Assembly (NCBI RefSeq): GCF_937870815.1
Contig: NZ_CALMZS010000212.1
Location: 1 to 64,000, forward strand
Reading direction: 5' to 3'
Length of the DNA stretch: 64,000 nucleotides
Source of the DNA: an uncultured Brevundimonas sp.
GTDB lineage: Bacteria > Pseudomonadota > Alphaproteobacteria > Caulobacterales > Caulobacteraceae
Positions 33,534 to 42,848 of the stretch are shown in pieces. Positions within the stretch are counted from its first letter, which is position 1. The number at the start of each line of letters is the position of its first letter. The position numbers and the translations under genes were made by a program. A model generated the notes under the pieces. It saw only the letters and a list, made by a program, of their open reading frames with translations. It did no database searches and was not told the DNA's origin.

Positions 33534-34013
33534 ATGACCCGGATCATCCCCTGCCTGCTCGCGGTCTTCGCTGTTTCGGCCTGCGATGCCGACAAACCGA
33601 ACCCGCCGACCGAGCCGGCCGAGGCGGTCGATACGCCGGAGGCCGAGGTTCCCCCGACCGTTCCTCCGCCGGGGGCGGGGTCGGCCCTGCCCGGCGCGGG
33701 TCCGCGCAGCTTCGTCGGCCGCTGGGCCGCCGATGTCTCCTGGTGCCCGAACACCACCGGTCCCGAGCGGCCGATCGAGATCACCACCACCCGCTTCGAG
33801 GGCTATGAGAACAGCTGCGCCATGGCTTCGATCGACCAGGTCGCCGACGGCTATGAGGCGGCGCTGACCTGCACCGGCGAAGGGATGGTCTCCAATGAAC
33901 GGGTGCGGATGGCGGTGTCCGGCCAGAGCATGCGCCTGACCTGGCTGAACCGCGACAACGCCGTCGTCGTGCTGACCAAATGCACGACGCTGGAGGATAC
34001 GCCCGCGGCCTGA
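33534..34013 (+). CDS. Predicted lipoprotein of unknown function
   Basis: The start at 33534 gives 159 aa: MTRIIPCLLAVFAVSACDAD is a lipoprotein signal with lipobox AVSAC. A Pro/Glu-rich linker (residues about 20-55) leads to a small domain (RSFVGRWAADVSWCPNTTGPERPIEITTTRFEGYENSCAM... VRMAVSGQSMRLTWLNRDNAVVVLTKCTTL) with cysteines that could pair. The strand pattern resembles small lipocalin-like or META-like beta folds, but I assign no function. It converges on ychF with a 2-bp gap. Confidence 0.78.
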   Translation: MTRIIPCLLAVFAVSACDADKPNPPTEPAEAVDTPEAEVPPTVPPPGAGSALPGAGPRSFVGRWAADVSWCPNTTGPERPIEITTTRFEGYENSCAMASIDQVADGYEAALTCTGEGMVSNERVRMAVSGQSMRLTWLNRDNAVVVLTKCTTLEDTPAA

Positions 34014-34015
34014 TC

Positions 34016-35110
34016 TCAGTTGAACAGGAAATGCATCACGTCGCCGTCCTTGACGACGTAGCTCTTGCCCTCGGCCCGCAGCTTGCCGGCCTCCCTGGCT
34101 CCCTGCTCGCCCTTGAGGGCGACGAAATCGGGGTAGGCGATGGTCTCGGCGCGGATGAAGCCCTTCTCGAAGTCGGTGTGGATCACCCCCGCCGCCTGCG
34201 GTGCGGTGGCGCCGATCGGGATCGTCCAGGCGCGGGCTTCCTTGGGCCCGACCGTGAAATAGGTCTGCAGGCCCAGCAGGGCGTAGGCCTCGCGGATAAG
34301 CCGGTTGAGGCCCGGCTCCTCCAGCCCCATGCTTTCGAGGAACTCGGCCTGTTCTTCCGGCGCCAGCACGGCGAGTTCGGAGTCGATCTTCGCCGAAATC
34401 ACCACCGACTTGGCGTGGTCGGCGGCGGCGCGCCGGGCCACCAGGTCCGACAGCTCATTGCCCTTGTCCGCCGAAGCCTCGTCGACGTTGGCGACGTAGA
34501 GGGCGGGCAGCGAGGTCAGCAGCTGCAGCATGCGCCACGCCTTCTCGTCCTCCCGGTCGACCTTCACCACGCGCGCGGGCTTGCCGGCGCGCAGGGGCGT
34601 CAGCGCCAGGTTGATCAGCCGCAGGGTCTGCTGGGCTTCCTTGTCGCCGCCCTTGGCCCGCTTCTCGACGTTGACGACCCTTTTCTCGAGGCTTTCGAGG
34701 TCGGCCAGCATCAGCTCGGTCTCGATGATCTCCAGATCCGAGATCGGGTCGATGCGGTTCTCGACATGGGTGATGTCGTCGTCGACGAAGCAGCGCGCCA
34801 CGAAGGCCACGGCGTCGCAGTCGCGGATATTGGCGAGGAACTGGTTGCCGAGCCCCTCGCCCTTCGAGGCGCCGCGCACCAGGCCGGCGATGTCGACGAA
34901 GGTGATGCGCGAGGGGATGATCTCCTTCGAACCGGCGATGGACGCCAGCACCTCGAGGCGCGGCTCGGGCACGGCGACATCGCCGGTGTTCGGCTCGATC
35001 GTGCAGAACGGGTAGTTGGCCGCCTGCGCCGCCGCCGTCTTCGTCAGGGCGTTGAACAGGGTGGACTTGCCGACGTTGGGCAGGCCGACGATCGCGACTT
35101 TCAGGGCCAT
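34016..35110 (-). CDS. ychF: Ribosome-binding ATPase YchF (OLA1 family)
   Basis: YchF is an Obg-related P-loop protein that prefers ATP and binds the ribosome. The 364-aa product has G1 GLPNVGKST, the G3 region ITFVDIAGLVRGASKGEGLGNQFLANIRDCDAV, the altered G4 YVANVDEAS in place of NKxD, and a C-terminal TGS-like domain (LQTYFTVGPKEARAWTIPIGATAPQAAGVIHTDFEKGFIRAETI). Normal length and order. Confidence 0.96.
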   Translation of the reverse strand: MALKVAIVGLPNVGKSTLFNALTKTAAAQAANYPFCTIEPNTGDVAVPEPRLEVLASIAGSKEIIPSRITFVDIAGLVRGASKGEGLGNQFLANIRDCDAVAFVARCFVDDDITHVENRIDPISDLEIIETELMLADLESLEKRVVNVEKRAKGGDKEAQQTLRLINLALTPLRAGKPARVVKVDREDEKAWRMLQLLTSLPALYVANVDEASADKGNELSDLVARRAAADHAKSVVISAKIDSELAVLAPEEQAEFLESMGLEEPGLNRLIREAYALLGLQTYFTVGPKEARAWTIPIGATAPQAAGVIHTDFEKGFIRAETIAYPDFVALKGEQGAREAGKLRAEGKSYVVKDGDVMHFLFN

Positions 35111-35184
35111 GGGGGCGGGCGTTTCCTTGGTGAGCGCGAGCCTTTAGCGGGTCGCGGCCGGTTTGTCAGGCCGAGGCGTCGGGG

Positions 35185-35649
35185 TCAGCGCGAGGCATGG
35201 CCCGAGTCGGTCAGGGCCGGCTGGCCGACGGCCGCAGTGATCTCGACGGGCGGGGCCGAAGCGAAGGCCAGGGTCAGCGGCACGGCGTCTCCGGCCTTCA
35301 GCGGCTCGGTCACGGCCAGCAGCATCAGGTGGCTGGCGCCCGGCTTCAGCTCCACGGCCTGGCCGGCGGGCAGGGGCAGGCCGTCGGTCAGCTGGCGCAT
35401 CATCATCATGTTGCTCTCCATCCGGCTCTCGTGGATTTCGATCCGGCCGGCGACCGGGCTGGAGACGCTGACGAGACGATCATCGGCGGCGGCGGTCAGG
35501 GTCAGATAGCAACCGGTGGCCTGGCGACCGACCGGCGTCGGGCGGCAGACGGCGTCCGCGACCCGGACCGTCGCCCCTGCCGCCGGAGGCGGAGTGGGCC
35601 CGCAGGCCGCCAGGAGCAGCAGCAGGACGGCGATCGGAGGGCGGGGCAT
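35185..35649 (-). CDS. PCuAC-family periplasmic copper chaperone, predicted lipoprotein
   Basis: The start at 35649 gives 154 aa with a lipoprotein signal (IAVLLLLLAACG). The PCuAC copper site H-Xn-M-Xn-HxM is recognisable in IEIHESRMESNMMMMRQL followed by LKPGASHLMLL. These proteins carry Cu(I) to cytochrome c oxidase in the periplasm. Two cysteines (AVCRPTPVGRQATGCYLTL) are an addition I do not associate with the family core. The first 42 codons of the track ORF are Arg-rich and rejected. Confidence 0.85.
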   Translation of the reverse strand: MPRPPIAVLLLLLAACGPTPPPAAGATVRVADAVCRPTPVGRQATGCYLTLTAAADDRLVSVSSPVAGRIEIHESRMESNMMMMRQLTDGLPLPAGQAVELKPGASHLMLLAVTEPLKAGDAVPLTLAFASAPPVEITAAVGQPALTDSGHASR

Positions 35650-35813
35650 GGCGTTCTCGGTCCCGGAAGGCGCGGGCGTGGGCCTTACCCCGCGCGGAGG
35701 GGCGGCGCAACGGTTCCGGCGCCGGCCCGTGCGGCGTCCTGCCGGCTTGACAGTCCGCCGTCCTCGGCCCCTCATCCGCCGGTCGCCCCCATAGCCGGAG
35801 CCGAGACCAGACC

Positions 35814-36167
35814 ATGAGAACGCTCCTGATCCTGAACGATCCTCCGTACGGCACGGAGCGAACCTACAACGCCCTGCGGCTGGCCCATGCCCTGCTGAAG
35901 CTCGAGCCGGCCGGCGGCCTCACCGTCTTCCTGATGGCCGACGCCGTCGTGGCCGCGCGGAAGGGGCAGAAGACCCCCGACGGCTACTACAACGTCGAAC
36001 GGATGCTGAAGCGGGTGTTGAGCGGAAACGGAAACGTCCTGTTGTGCGGCACGTGCATGGATGCCCGCGGCCTGCTGGCCGAGGAGGTGGTGGAGGGCGC
36101 GCGCCGGAGCACCATGGACGAACTCGCCGCCGAGACGGTCTCGGCCGACAAGGTGCTGGTGTTCTGA
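35814..36167 (+). CDS. DsrE/YchN-family protein
   Basis: The 117-aa protein has the DsrE fold pattern: MRTLLILNDPPYGTERTYNALRLAHALL, GGLTVFLMADAVVAARKGQ, then GNVLLCGTCMDARGL and the end strand ADKVLVF. The cysteines of LLCGTCMDARG sit where sulfur-relay members carry the active cysteine. Some relatives take part in sulfur transfer; the substrate here is unknown. It stands alone between divergent PCuAC and convergent pth. Confidence 0.85.
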   Translation: MRTLLILNDPPYGTERTYNALRLAHALLKLEPAGGLTVFLMADAVVAARKGQKTPDGYYNVERMLKRVLSGNGNVLLCGTCMDARGLLAEEVVEGARRSTMDELAAETVSADKVLVF

Positions 36168-36194
36168 TCCGGGCACTGTGGCGCCCGGACCCCT

Positions 36195-36836
36195 TCAGGA
36201 TCGGCCACCGCCCGCGGGATCGTCGCCGCGCGCCGCCTGCCGCGGGCTGAATTTCGGGGCCGGGGCCAGGCGCAGGACCTCGGCCTGGTAGCGGTCGTCG
36301 TCGCCGGCCAGGGCGAAGGGCAGGGCGTCGGCGCAGGCGTTCAGCATCGCCTCCAGCCACGGCTGGTCGGCCTTGTGGAAGTCGCTCAGCACATGGGCGT
36401 GCACCAGCTCCGGCCGCCCGGGGTGGCCCACGCCCATGCGGGCGCGGCGGAAGTCAGGACCCAGCTGGCTGATCAGGCTGCGCACCCCGTTCTGGCCGGC
36501 CGCGCCGCCGCCCTTCTTCATCCGGAAGCGCCCCGGCGCCAGGTCGATCTCGTCGTGGAAGACGACGATGTCGGCCGGCGGGACCTTGTAGAAGCGCGCC
36601 GCCTCGCCGACGGCGCGGCCGCTCTCGTTCATGTAGGTCTGCGGCTTCATCAGCAGGACCTTGACCCGGCCGTTCGGCGTCTCGACCTCGCCTTCGCGGA
36701 TCACCGACTGGAATTTGGCGCGTTCGGGCCCGAACGCCCAGCGGCGCGCGATCGCGTCGACCGCCATGAAGCCGATATTGTGTCGGTTCTTCTCGTATTT
36801 CGGGCCCGGATTGCCCAGGCCGGCGAGGATGATCAT
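36195..36836 (-). CDS. pth: Peptidyl-tRNA hydrolase
   Basis: Pth frees tRNA from prematurely released peptidyl-tRNA. The motifs GLGNPGPKYEKNRHNIGFMAVD (with catalytic His), LLMKPQTYMNESGRAV, IVVFHDEIDLAPGRFRMKKGGGAAGQNGVRSL and RARMGVGHPGRPE are all present. 213 aa; the last 20 residues are a variable tail. It follows rplY in the same direction, a common alphaproteobacterial pair. Confidence 0.96.
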   Translation of the reverse strand: MIILAGLGNPGPKYEKNRHNIGFMAVDAIARRWAFGPERAKFQSVIREGEVETPNGRVKVLLMKPQTYMNESGRAVGEAARFYKVPPADIVVFHDEIDLAPGRFRMKKGGGAAGQNGVRSLISQLGPDFRRARMGVGHPGRPELVHAHVLSDFHKADQPWLEAMLNACADALPFALAGDDDRYQAEVLRLAPAPKFSPRQAARGDDPAGGGRS

Positions 36837-36855
36837 GTCGGGTTCCGGAAAAGGA

Positions 36856-36886
36856 AACGGCCCCGTCCGTCGCCGGAGGGGCCGTT
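36856..36886 (-). terminator. Terminator or attenuator between rplY and pth
   Basis: On the minus strand AACGGCCCC pairs with GGGGCCGTT over 9 bp, followed by TCCTTTT. It lies in the 75-bp rplY-pth spacer, so it may terminate part of the rplY transcripts and lower pth expression. Confidence 0.65.
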
Positions 36887-36911
36887 CCAGTAGCAGCTTG
36901 TCGCGGGAGGA

Positions 36912-37601
36912 TCAGCCCTCGGCGGCGTCTTCGGCTTCGCCGGCGGCCTGTTCCGTGGCCGGAACCTCCTCGGCGGCGTCGGCCTCGGCGGCGGCGGCTT
37001 CGGCGTCCGCGGCCTCATCGGCGGCGGCGGAGATGGCGGCCGAAGAGGTCTTGATCGAGGCGATCACGAAGTCGCGGTCGGTGATGGTCGGCTCGACGTC
37101 CTTCGTGCCCTTCAGGTCGGTCCAGCGGATGGTGTCGCCCAGCTTGTGGCCGGTCAGGTCGACGATCAGGTCTTCCGGGATGTGGTCGGCGCGGACCTTG
37201 ACCTCGACCGAGTGGCGGACGACCTCGAGCGAACCGCCCTGGCGGAAGGCCTCGCACTGGTCCTGGTTGATGAAGTGCACCGGCACGTCGATCCTGATGG
37301 TCTGCTTCTCGTCGACCCGCATCAGGTCGAAATGCAGCGGACGGTCCGACACCGGGTCGAACTGCACGTCGCGGGCGATGACCGGCTGGGTATCGTCGCC
37401 GTACTTCAGCGTCACCAGGTGGCCCAGCAGCTTGCCGGTGTAGAGCGACTTGCGGAAGTCGCGCTCGTTCACGGCGATGGCGACGGGGGCCTTGTCGCCG
37501 CCGTACAGCACGCCCGGGACCATGCCCGCGCGGCGCGCGGCGCGGGCGCCGCCGGTGCCGACGCCGTCACGCACATCGACATTCAGAATGATCTCGGCCA
37601 T
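36912..37601 (-). CDS. rplY: 50S ribosomal protein L25 (Ctc form)
   Basis: L25/Ctc binds 5S rRNA. The 229-aa product has the N-terminal L25 domain (ILNVDVRDGVGTGGARAARRAGMVPGVLYGG to about 95), the C-terminal TL5 beta domain (DVPVHFINQDQCEAFRQGGSLEVVRHSVEVKVRADHIPEDLIVDLTGHKLGDTIRWTDL) and a long Ala/Glu tail (from about 185) that is usual in alphaproteobacteria. It is followed by a terminator-like stem and pth. The 145 bp upstream hold no obvious signal. Confidence 0.95.
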   Translation of the reverse strand: MAEIILNVDVRDGVGTGGARAARRAGMVPGVLYGGDKAPVAIAVNERDFRKSLYTGKLLGHLVTLKYGDDTQPVIARDVQFDPVSDRPLHFDLMRVDEKQTIRIDVPVHFINQDQCEAFRQGGSLEVVRHSVEVKVRADHIPEDLIVDLTGHKLGDTIRWTDLKGTKDVEPTITDRDFVIASIKTSSAAISAAADEAADAEAAAAEADAAEEVPATEQAAGEAEDAAEG

Positions 37602-37746
37602 CTGGCTCGCCTCAACAACAGAAACGCCGCGCTGACTGATCGCCCGCGCGGCAGGGTCCTCGAACCCTCGAATTCAGGAGCGCGGGCTATTACACGCAGA
37701 CGCCCGGGGACGCAACCGTCTGGACGCCCCCGAACGCGCCTTCGGA

Positions 37747-38832
37747 TCAGCCCTCGCCGTTCAGGGCCGCCGTCGCCGCCACCGAGGCCGAGGCGGCCGC
37801 GGCCGCCACGGGCGGCTGAACCGGCGTCGGGCCGGAACCCGCCACTTCGGTGGCGGGGGCGACGACGGGGGCGGGCTTGACGTTCTGGGCGGTGCAGGTG
37901 GCCAGATCACGCGCCACGTGCCGGCCGACGCAGAAGATGTCCTCATAGCTGGGGCGCGAGGCGGCCAGGCACTGGAACAGCATCAGCTTGGACATGTTCA
38001 GGCAGAATTCGCTGTTCTGCTCGATGGTCAGCGCCTCGGTGTTGGCGCGGGCGTCCTCTCCGCCGGCGCCCAGGGCGGCCAGGGCGGCGAGGGCGAGCGA
38101 CCGCACCACCGCCGGCGTATAGGGCGGAGCCGACCGGGCCGGGGTCACTTCGAGGCCAGAGCCGCTGTTGGCCGCCGCGAACAGGCGGGCCGATTCCTCG
38201 GCGGAAGGCAGCATCTGGACCGCCGACAGCGCCTTGGCGCCCTGCAGCCGGACGTCCCGATTGGCGATGTTGACCACCGCCCAGCGGCGGCGCGGGTCCG
38301 CGCGGCCCTGGATGGTGTAGGCGTCTTCCTCGACGGCGTCGGCGATGGCCAGCATGGCCGCCGAATCCCGTCCGATGGTCTCGACGATCAGCCCCGCCGC
38401 GGCCTCGGCGCCCGGAAGGGTGGCGGCGTAGGTAGGATCCGCGATGATGCGGGCGACCATTTCCTGGCGCACCGCCGGATCCGCCGCGAAGGTGCGGACG
38501 CCCTGCACGAACTCGGGGGATTGAAGGGCCAGGATCGAACCGTAGGCGATCATGCCGCGCGACAGTTGGGCGGGTTCGTACGAGGCCCCCTTGCGGATGG
38601 CCGCCTGGATCGATTCCGCGGTGTCGAAGCCGGCCCTGATCGTGCTCGCGTCACGCATGAAGGCGACGTAGATGGCGGCGGCCTGGGCCACCCCCTCGTT
38701 GAGGCTGACGGACGGCGGCGGGGGCGGCGGAGCGGGCTCCGGCTCCGGCTCCGGGGTGGCGCAGGCCGCGAGAACGCTCACGGCGGCGATGGCGGCCAGC
38801 GACAGACCGCGGCGAAAACGGGCCTCAAGCAT
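37747..38832 (-). CDS. Predicted lipoprotein, tandem paralogue A, family not recognised
   Basis: The start at 38832 gives 361 aa with a lipoprotein signal (LSLAAIAAVSVLAACATP) and a [14 protein letters not shown] linker. The body is alpha-helical (GVAQAAAIYVAFMRDASTIRAGFDTAESIQAAIRKGASYEPAQLSRGMIAYGSILALQSPEFVQGVR) and ends with a cysteine-bearing block (FCLNMSKLMLFQCLAASRPSYEDIFCVGRHVARDLATC), followed by an Ala/Pro-rich tail. It is clearly paralogous to the next gene, 131 bp away. I assign no function; periplasmic location is inferred from the lipobox. Confidence 0.85.
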   Translation of the reverse strand: MLEARFRRGLSLAAIAAVSVLAACATPEPEPEPAPPPPPPSVSLNEGVAQAAAIYVAFMRDASTIRAGFDTAESIQAAIRKGASYEPAQLSRGMIAYGSILALQSPEFVQGVRTFAADPAVRQEMVARIIADPTYAATLPGAEAAAGLIVETIGRDSAAMLAIADAVEEDAYTIQGRADPRRRWAVVNIANRDVRLQGAKALSAVQMLPSAEESARLFAAANSGSGLEVTPARSAPPYTPAVVRSLALAALAALGAGGEDARANTEALTIEQNSEFCLNMSKLMLFQCLAASRPSYEDIFCVGRHVARDLATCTAQNVKPAPVVAPATEVAGSGPTPVQPPVAAAAASASVAATAALNGEG

Positions 38833-38963
38833 ACGAAATCCCCACCCTGGACGCACGGCGCCGTCTCCCGGCGCCGGAAGTTCGGACCCCTTATAACGCC
38901 GACAAAACCATTCCACGAGCGTTAATGCGGGCCCATGGCGCCGCGCGTCGCCCGTGGACCCGG

Positions 38964-40139
38964 TCAGTCAGACGGGGCGCGGTCCGGCCCGGTGTTCAAT
39001 CTTTCCGTTATCGAGGGGGCCGGACGTGGGGCAGGCGGGGCCGCCGGCGCGCTCGGGCCGGCCGGCGCAGGGGGGGCGACCGTGATGACGACGGGCTCCG
39101 CCGGCGCGGCCTCGACAGGCACGACATCGGAAACGGTGACGATCGGGGCCGGCATCGCCGCCCCCCGCGAGCAGGTCGCCAGATCGCGCACGATGTGGCG
39201 GCCCAGGCAGAACATGTCCTCGTAATTGGGCCGCGAGGCGGCCAGGCACTGGAACAGGTTCAGTTTCGACATGGTCAGACAGCCCTGGCTGACGCGATCG
39301 AACTGGAGGGCGTCGGTGTTGGCGCGGGCGTTCTCTCCGGCGTAGCCGAGGGCCGCCAGCGCGGCCAGTGCAAGCCCGTTCACCACCGCCGGCGGATAGG
39401 GCGGCTTGCGGGGCGCGCCGCTGACCGGAAGGGCGCCGCCGCCACTGTGGGCGGCCTCGAAGAGCCGCGAGGCCTCGTCGGCCGCCGGCTGCATGATCTG
39501 GGCGGAGCGGACCTTGGCGACCTCCAGCCGGGCCTCGCGGCCCCAGACCTCGGCCACGCCCCAGGACCGGCGGGGATCATAGGGGGCCTGGATGGCGTAG
39601 GCGTCGTTCTCGATCGAGTTGGCGGCCCGGGCAAGGGCGTTGATGTCCGCCGACAGCGTGGCCATGACCAGGCCGGCCGCGGCGTCGGCGCCCGGCAGGG
39701 TCGAGGCGTGGCGGGGGTCGGCCACGATGCGGGCCACGAGCCCCTCCCGTGTCGCCTGGTCGTCGGCGAGAGACCGGACGCCGGAGACGAACTCGGGCGA
39801 CTGCAGGGCGAGGATGGACGCATAGGCGACCAGGCCCCGGGAAATCTGGCCCGGATCATAGGCGGCCCCGCGCCGCAGCGCGGCCTGGATCTGCTCCGGA
39901 TCGGTGAACCCTCCTTCAAGGGCGGCCATGTCACGGCTGAAGGCCATGTAGACGGCGGCGGCGTCGGCCACGCTTTGATTCAGTCGGATTCTCGGGGGCG
40001 TTCGGGCGGCGATTTCGGCGGCCACCCGGGCGGCCTCGATCTCGGCCTTGGTGGGGGCGTCGGAAACACAGCCGGCCAGGACGGCGACGGCGGCGAGGGC
40101 GGCGACGGACAGACCGCGGCGCAGGAAAACCGGACGCAT
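38964..40139 (-). CDS. Predicted lipoprotein, tandem paralogue B, family not recognised
   Basis: The start at 40139 gives 391 aa with lipobox AVLAGC. The body aligns along its length with the paralogue downstream: AAAVYMAFSRDMAALEGGFTDPEQIQAALRRGAAYDPGQISRGLVAYASILALQSPEFVSGVR and the end block CLTMSKLNLFQCLAASRPNYEDMFCLGRHIVRDLATC, including all four cysteines. The Pro/Ala-rich C-terminal tail (about 55 aa) differs. This points to a tandem duplication with divergence of linker and tail. No known domain is recognised. Confidence 0.85.
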   Translation of the reverse strand: MRPVFLRRGLSVAALAAVAVLAGCVSDAPTKAEIEAARVAAEIAARTPPRIRLNQSVADAAAVYMAFSRDMAALEGGFTDPEQIQAALRRGAAYDPGQISRGLVAYASILALQSPEFVSGVRSLADDQATREGLVARIVADPRHASTLPGADAAAGLVMATLSADINALARAANSIENDAYAIQAPYDPRRSWGVAEVWGREARLEVAKVRSAQIMQPAADEASRLFEAAHSGGGALPVSGAPRKPPYPPAVVNGLALAALAALGYAGENARANTDALQFDRVSQGCLTMSKLNLFQCLAASRPNYEDMFCLGRHIVRDLATCSRGAAMPAPIVTVSDVVPVEAAPAEPVVITVAPPAPAGPSAPAAPPAPRPAPSITERLNTGPDRAPSD

Positions 40140-40221
40140 CAGGACTCCTCGGACAACCGGCGCCCAGCTACGCCCAACCTGACGGCGCAAATGGGGCAGG
40201 ACCCGATCGGGTTCCGTGACC

Positions 40222-41157
<936 letters not shown>

Positions 41158-41362
41158 GTCCGGTCATCCTTTCGCCGTCATCGCCCGGCTGAAAATGCGG
41201 GCGTCGCGTTGGCGCGCTACATATCAGGGGACGGCCCAGCCACAAGCCGCGGGAGAGTCTTTTTGGCTGACTTCTTCCCGCATTGGCGCGGCGTTGCCGG
41301 CTGGTGTAGAGATCGCGTCTCGTTTCCGGGGGCGCCGACGGGTCGATGCCCGCCGGCCTGTC

Positions 41363-42223
41363 ATGTTGAGGTCGTCCTTGCCTGCTTCCAAGTTCCGCGC
41401 CGGTCTGATCCTGTCGGCCGTGGCCGTGTCGGCCCTGACGATGTCCGCCTGCGCCGGCCGCGGCGACCGCCCGCGCCTCGCCTATGAGGAGCGCCCGGTC
41501 GAGGCGCTTTACAACACCGGCTACCAGCGGCTCGAAAGCCGGCGCTGGGGCGACGCGATCGACTATTTCCAGGAGGTCGAGCGCCAGCATCCGTACTCGG
41601 AATGGTCGCGTCGCGCGATCCTGATGCAGATCTACGCCCACTATCAGAGCAATGACTACGCCGAGGCCATCGCGGCGGCGGACCGCTTCATCCAGCTGTT
41701 TCCGGGCAATCCCAGCGCGCCCTACGCCTTCTACATGAAGGCGCTGTGCAATTTCGAACAGATCACCGACGTCGGCCGCGACCAGGGCTACGCCCAGGCG
41801 GCGCTGGACGGCCTGCGCGACGTCGCCCGCCGCTATCCCGGAACCCCGTACGCCATCGACGCCACGGTCAAGATCGACATGGTCAACGACCAGCTCGCCG
41901 GCAAGGAAATGTCGATCGGCCGCTACTACCAGCGCGCCGGCCAGCCGCTGGCCGCGCTGAACCGCTACAAGGCGGTGATCGACAACGAGGCCTATCAGCG
42001 GACGTCGCACACCCCGGAGGCCCTGTACCGGCTGGTCGAGGTCAACCTGCAGCTCGGCCTCAAGGAAGAGGCGACCCGCAACGGGGCCGTGCTGGGCCAC
42101 AACTATCCGGGCAGCCCCTGGTACGCCGAGGCCTACGCCCTGCTGACCGAAGAGGGCCGCCGGCCCGACGTCGCCCCGACCGGCGAGCGCGAAAGCTGGC
42201 TGCGCCGGATCATCCCGGGCTGA
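41363..42223 (+). CDS. bamD: Outer membrane assembly lipoprotein BamD
   Basis: BamD is the essential lipoprotein partner of BamA in outer membrane protein insertion. The start at 41363 gives 286 aa with lipobox TMSAC and then TPR repeats: VEALYNTGYQRLESRRWGDAIDYFQEVERQHPYSEWSRRAILMQIYAHYQSNDYAEAIAAADRFIQLFPGNPSAPYAFYMKALCNFEQITDVGRDQ, with the conserved DQ and the DMVNDQLAGKEMSIGRYYQRAGQPLAALNRY block. The upstream 109 codons of the track ORF are antisense and intergenic sequence. Confidence 0.95.
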   Translation: MLRSSLPASKFRAGLILSAVAVSALTMSACAGRGDRPRLAYEERPVEALYNTGYQRLESRRWGDAIDYFQEVERQHPYSEWSRRAILMQIYAHYQSNDYAEAIAAADRFIQLFPGNPSAPYAFYMKALCNFEQITDVGRDQGYAQAALDGLRDVARRYPGTPYAIDATVKIDMVNDQLAGKEMSIGRYYQRAGQPLAALNRYKAVIDNEAYQRTSHTPEALYRLVEVNLQLGLKEEATRNGAVLGHNYPGSPWYAEAYALLTEEGRRPDVAPTGERESWLRRIIPG

Positions 42224-42239
42224 GTCGGCTTGACCTCGG

Positions 42240-42263
42240 TCATTTATGTAGCTACATAAATGA
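42240..42263. promoter_or_regulatory. 24-bp perfect palindrome over the brnT start
   Basis: TCATTTATGTAGCTACATAAATGA reads the same on both strands and includes the brnT ATG (42260). TTGACC (42230-42235) with TACATA (42253-42258) at 17-bp spacing would be a good sigma-70-type promoter inside it, but its predicted start would fall just after the ATG, so the true -10 may be TATGTA. The site fits an operator for the BrnTA complex. Confidence 0.75.
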
Positions 42264-42523
42264 TCGTCTTCGATCCGGAGAAGGACAGGGCCAACATCGC
42301 CAAACACGGGGTGTCCCTTCGGCTGGCCGAAGAGATGGACCTGGACACAGCGGTGATCGTGATCGACACCCGTCACGACTACAAGGAACTGAGACGTAAC
42401 GCCTATGGGCTGATCAACGGCGTCCTCCACGCACTCACCTACACGATGCGTGGCAGCGACATACGGGCGATCAGCTTGCGACGAGCGCGTGAGACGGAGG
42501 TTCTCAAATGGATAAGAAGGTGA
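42260..42523 (+). CDS. brnT: BrnT-family ribonuclease toxin
   Basis: The 87-aa protein begins MIVFDPEKDRANIAKHGVSLRLAEEMDLDTAVIVID and ends SDIRAISLRRARETEVLKWIRR, the BrnT (RelE-fold) pattern with its conserved DxxKxxxNxxKHGV start. BrnT cleaves mRNA to slow growth and is neutralised by BrnA. The ORF overlaps brnA by 16 bases. Its start codon lies in a perfect palindrome that is probably the autoregulatory operator. Confidence 0.9.
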   Translation: MIVFDPEKDRANIAKHGVSLRLAEEMDLDTAVIVIDTRHDYKELRRNAYGLINGVLHALTYTMRGSDIRAISLRRARETEVLKWIRR

Positions 42524-42786
42524 AATGGGACGAAGTCGAGCTTGATCAAGACGATGCTCCCGAATTGACAGAGGAAATCCTGGCTCGGGCGTGTCCCGCT
42601 CGGGAGGTGCTGCCGGGACATGTTATGGCGCAGTTCAGGCGTTCTCCAGGTCGCCCCAAGGCCGAAACGCCCAAACAACAGGTCACGCTGCGGCTGGACG
42701 CTGATGTGCTGGCGCACTGGCGCGCCAAGGGGGCAGGGTGGCAGTCGGGAATCAACGCGGCCCTGCGCCGGGCATCCGGCCTGTGA
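42508..42786 (+). CDS. brnA: BrnA-family antitoxin
   Basis: The 92-aa protein has an acidic toxin-binding N-terminus (KKVKWDEVELDQDDAPELTEEILARACPAREVLP) and a C-terminal ribbon-helix-helix domain (RPKAETPKQQVTLRLDADVLAHWRAKGAGWQSGINAALRRA), the BrnA layout. It should repress its own promoter through the upstream palindrome. It is separated from recN by 62 bp and may supply readthrough transcription to it. Confidence 0.9.
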   Translation: MDKKVKWDEVELDQDDAPELTEEILARACPAREVLPGHVMAQFRRSPGRPKAETPKQQVTLRLDADVLAHWRAKGAGWQSGINAALRRASGL

Positions 42787-42848
42787 AGTATCGCGTCGTC
42801 GGCTTGCGGCGAAGGTAGACTGACCGCAATGCCGAATCGCCGCCTTTC

